A stretch of DNA of 64,000 nt from a virus, in IMG/VR virus record IMGVR_UViG_3300046171_000110, positions 1 to 64,000 of that record. One strand, 5' to 3'. Positions 39,493 through 51,400 of this stretch are shown piece by piece (the first letter of the stretch is position 1; each line of letters begins with the position of its first letter). The position numbers and the translations under genes are program-made. The notes beneath the pieces are model-generated. The model did no database searches and was not told the origin of the DNA. It saw only the letters and a list, made by a program, of their open reading frames with translations.

Positions 39493-42400
39493 TCACTCCC
39501 CACTATGGTCCCCTGTATTATAAGATGCATCCCCTTTGCTGCCCTTTGGATGTAGCGTCTGGCTGTGTCTTGGCTGAACACTGTAATCACCCTCATCATC
39601 ATCTATAGAACGACGACTTGCGTCGGCTCGGAAGTGCTCAAGGGTGTTTTCTGACATGACCATTCTGGCGACTGGGCTAGTGATATCTGACTTGTCGTAA
39701 CCTGTGACATCGACACCGGGTATGTTCGGCCCTTGACTGACAGGCACAGTTGTACTGGTCGCTGGGTCTACTGTATAGACAGGTGCGTAAGGTGGGCTAC
39801 TTGGTGTACCTGTTCTAGCACCCGGTGCATCACTAGTAAACATACCATACTTACCGCCAGCAGTAGCCCTGTAGAAGTTTGAGTTTTCTTGAGGGCTTCT
39901 ATATTTCAGCGCTACATAAGACCTGAACATCTGACTGTGTTTGAAGTCAAGTCCAAACGCTGGTCTGTACAAGAATTGTATGTTGCTGTCAGAGTTATTT
40001 ATGTTTTGAGATATAGGGTCGTGGTCATCATCTTGGTAAGGGTTGGAAGGGTTCCAAGTACTTTGAGATATACTGATATTATAACGAATACTTAGATAAC
40101 CCTCTACTAAATTCATCTCGGCTTCTGTTAATTTTCTATTGTAGTGTATAACTTCCGCAATTTTACCTATTAATGGTGCGGAAACTGTACCTAATGTACC
40201 TATACTTTGAGGGTCAGCAGTAGATTTGTAAAAATTAGGTGTTAAAGTTTGTACTGGTGTTCCATCAACTCTTAGCGTTTGTGCGGTTACAGTTCCACTT
40301 GCACCATTACCACCTTCTACAAACATAGTAAGTAAATCCGGTTGATTGAGAGTTATACTACCTACTGCTGATTTAGCCGCACTCCAAGATGTTTTCGCAC
40401 CAGCCCAAAATTCCCATTGATTATTACCACCCGTCATGTCTGCGTACAAATTAAAACCCGACCTTGTAACAGGAGAGGAACTTCTACTTTCATATCCTAA
40501 TTGATTAGCGTCATTATCATTAGTTACTGACATAACCATGAATATAGTAAATTCATTGGTGTTTAAATTAACATCAAAAGGAAGAGTTAGTTGGTCGCCA
40601 CCATCAAAACTTAAACATGGTCTATTATTGAATGTTGCATCGGTGGCTACAAATGTTGGTTTCTTTGAAGCAGTAGTTTGTGTGAAATCTCTACCGTCAC
40701 CACTTTGGTCTTTCCATTCGGAAATAGCATCCCCGTTGTCTACATCAATAGAGTCGGCTCTCAGCCAAAGAGCCAAACCGTTTTGTGGTATCTGTTGACC
40801 CCACCCTTTGACATCTAGGTTACCAGCGTGTTTGTTCCAGTCCATCACATAAGTACCGCCAAGTGGCCACATAGCGTGTGCATCAGAGTGTTTGACGACA
40901 CCAGTGACAGGAGCAGCGCTCCAATCAAGGGCAGTCATATCTAAGTCCTTGAGAGTTCTGCTTCCAAAGTTATATGCTCCTCTGATGTTAGTCCTTTGTC
41001 CAACTTCCCTATCTGTATGTAGACTATGGGCTTCTGTTGACATGACGATGTATTCTCTACTTACGCCGTCGTTTAGTTCAGCAATAGTATCTACATCTAG
41101 CCCCAATCTGACATCATCTCTTGATACAGGCTCGGCACCTCTAGTATCTGCGTTGACAGTTTCGATGGCCTCACCAACATGTGCACTAGGCTTGAGTAAC
41201 CCGTCATCGGAATCTAAGTCTACTCTATCGCTGATGCCTCTTTCGATTTCACCAGCCTGCAATGTCTCGTTGCTTGGTCTGACCAAACCTTGTCCGTAGA
41301 CAGGTTCGGCTGTGTTACTTGATAGTACAAGTCCAGTAGCGTCATGATTTTCGCTGACAGCCATAAGTAGACTTTCGTTGAAGACTGTAGGCCATCTACA
41401 GCCTCTACCGTCTCCTCGGTCACCGACTCTCAGCATACTTGCTGGATTAAACCAGTCAACGGTTCCCATGTTGGTGCCGTCGTTATTGACTGTATTCGCA
41501 TTACCACTTTGTCTGTCATTACCGTCGCCACCAAACAAACCATTTGCAGCGGGTCTGTGAGTGACATTCGTATCTTTGTAAGCATCTTCTGGGTCCCAAG
41601 AAGGCCGTAGCCCGAATCCTCTTACAGGGAAACGCCTGACATCTTCACCGCGAGTGTTGCCCCACCAGTCGACCATGTAATGTCTGTGGGCTTGCGACAA
41701 CTCTTCGATACCTTGTCCTTCTTCATCATTAGGGAAGAAACGAGTTACAGTAGATGCATTTCTTGCAGTTCTAACTGGGCAACCAAACGGCCCTGTCATT
41801 CTTCTACCATCACTGTATCTGACCTGACGACCAAGTTGGTCTTGTCCAAGTAGACTAGAAACTTGCGTTATTCTCTCAAGTATACCTACATACAGTGCAT
41901 TGAAATCGACATCTGTTTGACCGCTGATACTACCTACATAATCCCAGCCATTTGTCTTAGAATCTTGTTGGATTAGCGGCCCGTTGTAGTATCCAAGCAT
42001 AGCGTTTGAATTGGCTACTTCTAACCAACCACGAATGTAAGGAGACCACCTTGGTCTGTTATACAGTTGCCTAACCGCCATTCTATAACCAAAACATCTG
42101 TTTCTATCGTTGGGCAAAGATAGCGTAGCAACTCCAGTTGAGTCTTGATATGTCTCACAGTCCATGCCAAAGGTATCACTACCCCAACCCATTAGTGAAT
42201 GCCCATATGATTCGAGTCTACTAACAGCACCTGCACCGTGGCTTCCACCCGGCCAAAATCCAAAGAAATTGTATTTGTTGGAGCCGACTGTACCTCCTTG
42301 ATGCGTCAGGGCTGAATCAGCGTCGATTTCTGAAGCGGTGAACGCTTCACCCGTCCCTTCCCTTAGAGTGCTCGTTGAAATACTGATTTCCATGATTGGG

Positions 42401-45400
42401 AAACGATTAGTGGTACTGGCTCCGTCTACTCCGTTGACAGTTGATGGACTTGGGTTGTTAGACATCTTACTGTCATCAATAACACCGTAAAGAGTAGAAA
42501 CATACAATTTTGTCCCATCGTCACTCCAATCAATACCCGAAATCCAAGGAGTAGCATCACTGCCGGATTGAGAAACCGAAGCGCTTTTGTTAAGGAAATA
42601 AGTACGCAAATCAAGCGTCACATCCAAACTGAAAGTAGAGGTGTCATAAGGTGTAGACAGAGTGTACTCTCGAACATAACCGCCCGCCCCACTCAACCAC
42701 ATCTTTGTACCGTCCGAATTGAACAGTACATCGCTGATTGTATTTGCACTAATTGAAGCAGAACTACCTTCTGAATCACCACTCGCTACAACATAAGCAG
42801 TGGTTGTAGTGAATTGTCGTAAGGCAGAACCATAAGCCATGTAGTACTTACTACCGTCGTTGTTCCATGCTACGGCCCTTACTCTGCTACCACCCGATGA
42901 CTTTTGCGAACCGTTGAGTGAAATAGTTGTCAGGTCAAACGGCGTGCGAAGTGTGGCACTTCGCACACCTGCGCCGTGGAAGTTAGCAATTATCATCTTG
43001 GTACCAGTCGGGTCAATGTCAAAGCCGTCACAACTGTTAATATCGGAATCACCTATACCTGAACTCTGTTGGTCGTATGTACCATTGGTATTTGCAATGT
43101 CAATTTTAGAGAAAAGAATGTTGTCCGTATCGTAGTCGTTGTTGTTACCACGGTTAGAAGTAATGATGTCATCTCCCACTACACGAATTCCTGTCATCCA
43201 TGTGGTCGTGTTTGCAATCTGTTGGAAGTTAATACCTACACGGTTGGCAGTAATCCCTACCGAATTGGATACGGCTTGTAGTGAATATGAGTCAGTCTCG
43301 ATGACGGGTGGCTTAATCCACTTCATACCTAGCGCAAACGGACCCTTACTAGCGACATAATTGAAATCATGATAATGTATAGTCTCGAAATGCTCTGGTA
43401 CATGGTTGTACGGTTTTTGGTCTACAGGTGTATCAGCGGTACCTGCTTTGGTATAAATAGCCCTAGAAGAGTCGTCGCTGTACCAAGTAAATGGTCTACC
43501 TAGATTAGGGTGCCACATACAAAGGAAAGCGTCAGCAGGATGTAAGGAATTAGTATCTCTACTACCGTTAGCCAGTTGAGGTAAGTTTCTCGTCAGTAGG
43601 CTTGTTTCCGAATCTAAGTAAAGTGCGTCAGAAATATCATTATCGTAAGGTCTACTTAACTTCAATATAATTTCTTCACTAGTGTTTATATTTGCCCAGA
43701 AACCAGTAGTTATTTCTGTAACTCCGTCGAATGCTGCTGTTGCACCTAGGCTTCCTGTAGCAAGTGTACCTCTAACATCTGTGTAAGAAGCAGTATATCT
43801 TTTACCGTCTCTTGTATATTCTAATACTTCTCCGTAATAAGGATAAACAGGGAACAAGTCAGCGTTGTCTACCAATATTTCGCCGGAGCGTACTTCTGCA
43901 TAAAGCACTACGCAGTGAGGGTTCAAACTTCTGACTCTCTTATGCGGTTCGTATATGTCAAGGAAAGATGTAGGGTATCCGGCCAAAGTAATCTGAGCGC
44001 CAACGGCACCGTAACCTGCTCTACACAACTCGTAATAATTATCAGGTTTATACCACTCAAGGTGTTTGAATTTGCTCGCACCACTAGCAGTCGCACCGTC
44101 TTTGTGCAGTATACTCCACCATGGTATGGTCAAGGTTCTACCCGGAGTAGAACTTACAAACATACCCGGCCTGTAAGGTAGGCTTCTTCTAGTAAAGGAA
44201 GGGCTGGTAGATTCTTGTACACCAAGTGGATTGTAAAGTGCCAAAGGCGGAAGAGAAGCAAACTGACTGCCGGGGTCGGGGTCAATATCCAATATGACTT
44301 CGTTAAGTATTACTTCACATCCTCTTACATCGGCCATCATAGCCTCGGCTAAGATAAGTGCATAAGCACCTCTGGTGTCGACATTCTTTTCTATGGCAAT
44401 AACTGTGTTAACTTGCTGACCTGTCAGTTCAGTTACCTTTGCACCAGCCTCGCTAGGTGCCTTTATAGCGTCACTATGATTTTGATGGAAACCTTGTAAC
44501 TGTTGCTTAAACACATTCGGCTGAATGATAATCTGGTAAGAACCTACTTCCAGCGGGTCTGGGAAGTGATTGTTCATAGTGTATGTAGCCGCTGCTTCGA
44601 GAACAAGCGTATGCCCTCCTGCTGCGTTTATGTCACCTGCGTCAGTACCTACACTGGCTGCTATACCGTATCCTTCATACTTTAGTTTGGTCTCGGTAAG
44701 TAGCGTAAACGCACCACCGTGTATGTCACTTGGTCCATACGCTGCACTCGCTGCTGAAAACCACAACAACGGGTCTCTAGTAAATCCTTTAGTGGTTACA
44801 TCTTCTGAATCCAAACCTAGTCTACTCGCTTCTATAGTCCCAATCAAGTCACTGTCAAAGGGAGAATAACTAGAACTTTTACAAGCAGTGTGTAAGTCGT
44901 ATATTCTTTGATAAGCAGGGTGAGCATAATGTCCGGGCATCAATGCCATGCTCGGAGTGACATAGTGGTGACCCATTCTTGGTATAGGCATAGGTGTCAT
45001 TTTTGGTGCGCTGATTGCAGAGTGCGGAGTCTTAGCAGCACTTCCTAATAACTCTGAGTTATTAGTAGGTAGAGCGCTATACATCCCATGCCAATTTATT
45101 TTTTGCATATCTGGACTTGCACCACTATACTCACTGTGGTCTCTTAGTCTGCGAGCAGCAAACATTCTTGTTGTTCCAGCAGGGACATAATAAGAAGGAG
45201 TAACTTTCAATCCAGTCTTACCAGTTACAAATGACTTAAATTCAGGTGATACTACAACACCTGTGAATTTATTTGTACCCTTACCTGTATAAGATGCAAT
45301 TACACCTTTGTCAGTAGTAGGGTCGTAAACTCTTAGGAAGTATCTACTGCCGCTTTGTTCACTTGTGTCTACCCAAGTAGTATCTTCGGGAGTAGAGTCA

Positions 45401-48400
45401 ACATCAATCTCATTGTTAGTTTCGTCGTAAGCAGTAAATGACAACTCATCTAAATCGTACCGATGTGTCATAGTTGCCCCCATTCTGGTTACATGGAAAT
45501 ACAAAGACCTGTCGTGAGGTTCAAATGAAGACTTGAGAGGGTTGTTGTCGGTGTGGTCATGCCAACCTTCTTTGTTAGAAGCAGGGAACTTTAACCTACT
45601 GTTGGCTTGAGCCAACGAGATATCGTCGCTATCTTGACTGAGGTGTTCCCAACCATTGTTTTCCCATGTCGGCCAAACTCTTGGTCCAGCATATTCATGG
45701 TCGAACATTTGTCTTATCTGGGTTATATTTTGAGCAGGATGATGCAGACCGCCAGAACCAATCGTTTCGTTTTGATAAGCCTGTATTCTGTCAAATCCTG
45801 ACCTAATTACGATGTTACCCGGTACTTCGTCTGGATTTGGTAATCTAATTTTGAGATTTGGATTTACACCAGCACCGGCTAGAGCAGGTGCTAAGCCTTC
45901 TATTTCTCTGTCACTAATGTGCCTAAAGTCCATAATGACAGTACCGAAAGGAGAGCCGCCTTCTATCCTGTGCTCTTGACCTGTGTCGTCAATTACTTTT
46001 ACGCTGTCAAACTGTAAATGCTCGTTTGGTATAAGTAAGGCATTTCTTACTTCAAGAGGATGCTGCTCTGCCAACTGAGGATGCCCTAGTTCCTGTGCTT
46101 GGATGATTGGGAACATAGCGGCATTTGTAGTCTCAAAACTAAATCTTACATTACCAAGTATTTTTTCTCCTACTAGTTTGTAATCGGTAGCACTGCTATC
46201 TTTTCTTTTAACCCAAGGAATCATACCAAGACCTCTAGCATTAACAGCAGGCATGGTTAGACTACCGCCATCCATACGCTTCCAAACGACATGTTCAGGT
46301 AGGAAATTTCTTGCTGCGCTTCTCTTGTTGTAATAACCAAACAAACCAGTATGACCTTGGTTAGCGGCTGAATCTAAGTAGTGGTCTTGTCCAGTTATAC
46401 CAACGCACTCGGTAGCATAAGTACCTGCATACTCTGACAATGTATTACTCGGTAACAAACTTTCATCCCAAAACAAATCACCTGTAGGATATCTACAAGC
46501 GTTGGCTCTTACCATGTCGCCGCTTTGGAAAGCCCTGTGCCACTTATTGTCAGCCGGTAAAGCGTTTCCAGCAGGGTAATCTCCAGCGACCACTGGGACA
46601 AACTGACTGCTGTGTATCTGTACTTCTACATGAGGACCAGCAGTAGCGGGTCCGACATATCGGTCTTTGTTGTGAACTTTTCCGGTATCCCAAGCAATTG
46701 TTCCAACGCCGTTACTGCTATCTGTTTGGTTGGCAATCAGTAAATCACCTGTACAAGTTGTTCCGTTACGGTCAGCCTTGGCAATCAAAGGTAATTCACT
46801 TTCGTGACTAATCACAATCAAGTGCCTACTGGCTAAACCAGTAACACAATAATCAGATGTAAATGTATTAGCAGCAGTTTCTCCAGTAACAGTTACAGGT
46901 GCAGAGCCAGTCAAACAAGTCTCTGCTGCGCCGTATGGGTTGAAGCCTAAGAAAGGATGCCAAGCACCCAATCCAGCAGCGTAAGTATTACTACCCAAAT
47001 CTAATGAGTTAAAGTAAGAATATCTCTCACCATGCCACCCTACTGCACCCACTGGTCTAGTCCGGTCTACAGCGTCAACAAATCCACTAAAGTGAACCTG
47101 ACACATGTGGTCTCTTGAAGTGTTAGCCGAATCGTTATTATGCCTATGAGTTCCTGCCTTTGTCCAAACATAAGCCTCGTAAGTCACTCTGCTGTCATAA
47201 GTAAATGCGCTACTGTCATCAGGGTTAATTAAATTAGTAGAGCCTCCATCAGGACTCTTTGCTAATGTCAAAGTCAAGTTGGGTGAAGAATATGATGTAC
47301 TTATGTAAGGAGCATAATGGGCATCAGTGCCGTCGCTAACTCTTACCCACCCGTAATTTGGTAACTTGTCATAACTACCGTCTATAACTAAACTAGCAGG
47401 AGTGCCTCCGCTTTCAGCAGTGTAAGAAACAATAGAAGCCTTAACCCAACCATATCTATCTTGCTTGTGAGCGTTTTGCATAGAAGGCATAAATGTACCA
47501 CCCATTGCCTTAAGGGGGTCTTTACCGGGGAATGTGTTGATTGATGCGCTGATAATTGTAGCCAACTCTTCTGCGTTTTGAACACGAGTTGCGTCGACAA
47601 TCACTATGTTTTCATTGACTACCTGATTAGTAGGGGTTTCTCCATAGAAGGCTAAGTAAGCCTGTGCTAACAAACCACAGGGTCTGAATGCAGATACATT
47701 GTGAGCAGCACCGCTACCAGTATCTAGTCTTACCCCTAGAGGGTGATTAGGGTTTTTACTTACACAGTTGTCTAAGAAGTGACCGCCCGGATGATATCCA
47801 CCATCCATATGCCATACGACAGCAGATTTTCTTGTAGTTAAATGACTAGAACTACCTACCGCATTACTACTTATGTCACTAAATACATGGTTAAATGGAT
47901 GATAATGCTTAGGTAAGTTAGCAGTGGTGGCTACGCTACCATCGTAATAGAAAGCCTTAGTATTGACTTGGTTGTAATTTTTAGTAGTACTGGCATCTTC
48001 TGATGGGAAACCTTTGGTAGGTTGCCAATTCATGACATAGTTAAATCCAGTTTCATTGTTTTTCTGGAAGAAGGTAGTCATAGGTAAGTGAGCCTCGGCG
48101 CTACCTCTGTTGAAACCACTGTGCTCAGTCGAGTCACCGTTAGCCAACTGATTAGGCAAGAAGGTATCTTTAGTAGCATCGCTATTGAAATGAATAGGGA
48201 CTGCGCTGTAGCCGTTACCTAGTGTAACTATACGAGAGCCTTGTGGTTCATGCGCTGCTGTGTTGTGTGGGAAAGCCTGACCGGGGCCAAATACCATGTA
48301 GGTAGTATGGTCTGTGACATCTCCTGACGGACTATATCTAGCGTGAGGATGAGCAAATCTCAAGACAATAGGGCTAGGAATGTTTGCGTTGACAGTATTT

Positions 48401-51400
48401 ATTCCGTCAGTGTAATCTATTCCTGTGACTTTGTTATTAGCAGTCTTTGTCATATCGAATGTCAACAGAGCATCTTGGTTAAAGAAAGGTGGATTATTCT
48501 GTCCTCGATGTTGGTCGAGATAAGGTGTACCGGGGAACATTGCCAACATAGCATTGGTATCTAACAATGCGTAAGAGCCAGCCACTTCTCCTATATTCTG
48601 CATACCTGCGCTACCTGTCGGTCCAGAAGAATACGGATGCGTGTAGAACTCACTGTAATCATTTTGAGTTCCGTCGTTAATATCTACAACAGCACCGCTG
48701 AATCCGCCGCCGAAGTAAAGCGGTACCCAGTGGTCAGGGCTGTCTCTACCGCCACGGAAATAAAGGAAAGGACTGGCTTTCTTACTACCTGCTCTTCTAA
48801 CACCATCTATTTCCTTACCATACCCGTTGCTACTGTAAGACTTGAATATAACATCATGGTTGTTAGGAGAAAAGTTTGCAGACTTAGCGATGATGTTTAC
48901 ATGAGTAACGCTAGATGTACCCGGCTTGCTTCTAACCTCAGCCCAATCAGTAGTACTATACCAAATCAAAAATGGTTGACCCCAACTGTTAGCGGCGTTA
49001 GATGCTAACTTACCAAACAAAGCCCAAGACTCATTACTAGCAGCATGGACCTCAGTAGAAGTAACATTGTGTATTTCGAGACAAGGAGCATCTACTCTCG
49101 GAATGATATGGTCACCTGCTACATCGGTGAAGTTTTCTCCTCTGAGATTTCTTTGCCAAGTAGTAATATCGACCATGTTGTTTTGACTGTCAACTAATAT
49201 AGGAGTAGCAGTGTTAGCATTAGAGCCTCGGTATTTAGTAGTGATATGTAGCACAGTGCTAGGGATGTAACCGATGTCTAGTCTTGTACCTGCATCTATT
49301 TCGCCTGTGCTCAGACCACCAGTGTGCTTACTCGATACAACTGAATCAGTAGAAGCACCTTCCAACAATCCCCAGTCTTTGCTTCTTGTCACCTCGAACA
49401 ATTTACTCAAGGCCACCTTTCTGTCTGCTCTGGTATGAATTCTAATAGCGGTAGGACTTACTCCCCATTCGCCTAAAGTTTGCCCGTCTGGTGCGAACAT
49501 GTTAGTACAATCGAAACTCGTAACATCCAATCCTTTTAATCCTGAATCAGGCATATTGATGGCATATTCGACTGCTGCGGCAATCACTTCGTCGGTCAGC
49601 AAAGAAGTAAAGTTGAGTCTAGGACTCATAAACCAATCACCGTTAGTATGACTGCTAGAGCCACCAATGACTCCAAAGAACTTGTGAGTACCACTGTAAT
49701 CGTTGTGCGTTCTACTAGTATAGTAGAAATTCAGACCTTGGTGGTCATTCGTAGTATCTGTACCGTGTTTAGAAAGTTGGAACATGCCGCTTTCTGGGAA
49801 TCCAAGATAACCCAGTATGTCAGGGTGAGTTTGCATTACTGCTGGTGCACTTGTGTCGTAAGGGGCATCTAGTACCACGGTCATCGTACCGCTTGAGTAA
49901 GATGTAGCAACCTCTACTCCGACAATTGGGGCAGGGTAATTGTTCCAAAGATTACCTTTTAATTTCTTGGGCGCTCCACCTGTCTTTTCTCCACACACCT
50001 CACCAGTACCGACCATATGCCTACCGATAGTAAAACCACCCTGACCTACATCTCTATCATCAAAATGGATGATGACTTCTTCATCAAGTGTAGCAGGCAA
50101 GTATGTATTGTCGTTAGCAAAACTTTGGCCAAACTGTCTGTAAACCATTCTAATTGTATGATTGTCTCCTCGGTGGTCGACGAACCTAAAGCCGTAAAGT
50201 GGATTGTTACCTATGTTTTCTTTCTTCATATCTACTTTTGGAATATAGCCGTCGTTACTACCATCAGTAGTGACTGTCATAGCATCTGATACATTTGATG
50301 GGTTACCGTATTTAGATAGGAAATGATTTTGAGTACCATCATTATCAAAGCCCCACTTACTTACATCAGGTGCCCAACCGGGTACTCCTGCTTGGGTCAA
50401 GCCACCAAAGTTAATTCTAGCCTTGGCTCTTGTACCTATCCTGAGTCCGTCTACTAAAGTAGAAGCAGGACTCTTGGTTTCAAACGATTCATTGAGTAAA
50501 GTATTACTATTCCTTCCGCTGACAACTTCTGTATTAGCAGACACTAATGCGCCTGCACTATCAGTTCTATCTGGTCCGAAATTCAAGTTGTTCAAGAATG
50601 GGTCACTAGGATTTTCTGGAGGTAAATGCTCTTTCAATGTCGTGATAGGCGCAAACGGTCTACCGAATCTGTTGATAGGCATAGGCGCAGGATGCATATT
50701 CTCTCCAGTCATCTCATCGGGCTGGCACCAATAGTTTCTGAAACGGCCACCGTGACCTATCAAAAACTGTGGTCTGTAAGGACTCTGTGCTTTACTACTG
50801 TCTAACCAAGTACAGAAATTACGACCAGCGGCACCCGGAATAGTAGAGTGTATTACTATAGAAAAGCCCGGATTATCTTCTGAGTCAAGAACGACTCTTC
50901 CAAGATGGGCACGAACATATCCCATGTGAGTACCACGGTCATGGCTTGAAAACGCTTTACTTGGGTCCCAGAAAGGCGCAGGGTCGTGTGTTGAAGCAGT
51001 AGCAGCGAAATCAGCATGAAGGTGAGTGGCCGCTGGGTCAATGTTCGTACTATAAGCATTTGACTTAGGTCCGGGGCTAGATAAGTCAAACTTAGAACTG
51101 TCACCTAAGAATTGGTCATTTGGTCTACGAGCGTGCGTCTTACCGTTTTTGGCACCGGCTTGGTTGATTAGTCTAACCACTTCTCTAGCAGCAGACTCTA
51201 TGTTAGTCACACCGTCTTTAAGGCGTACTTCTCCTAAATCTAGGGTTAATCTTCTGACGAAATCCATATCAGTCCATTGGTCTAAATACTGCAATCTCGC
51301 CTCAGTATGTGAAGTTAAATCTAATACTGAGTTCCTAATACCTTTCATGGCTAAGAAAGCAGGTATGACTCTAGTACCGTCTGGGGTATCAAAGAAAGTA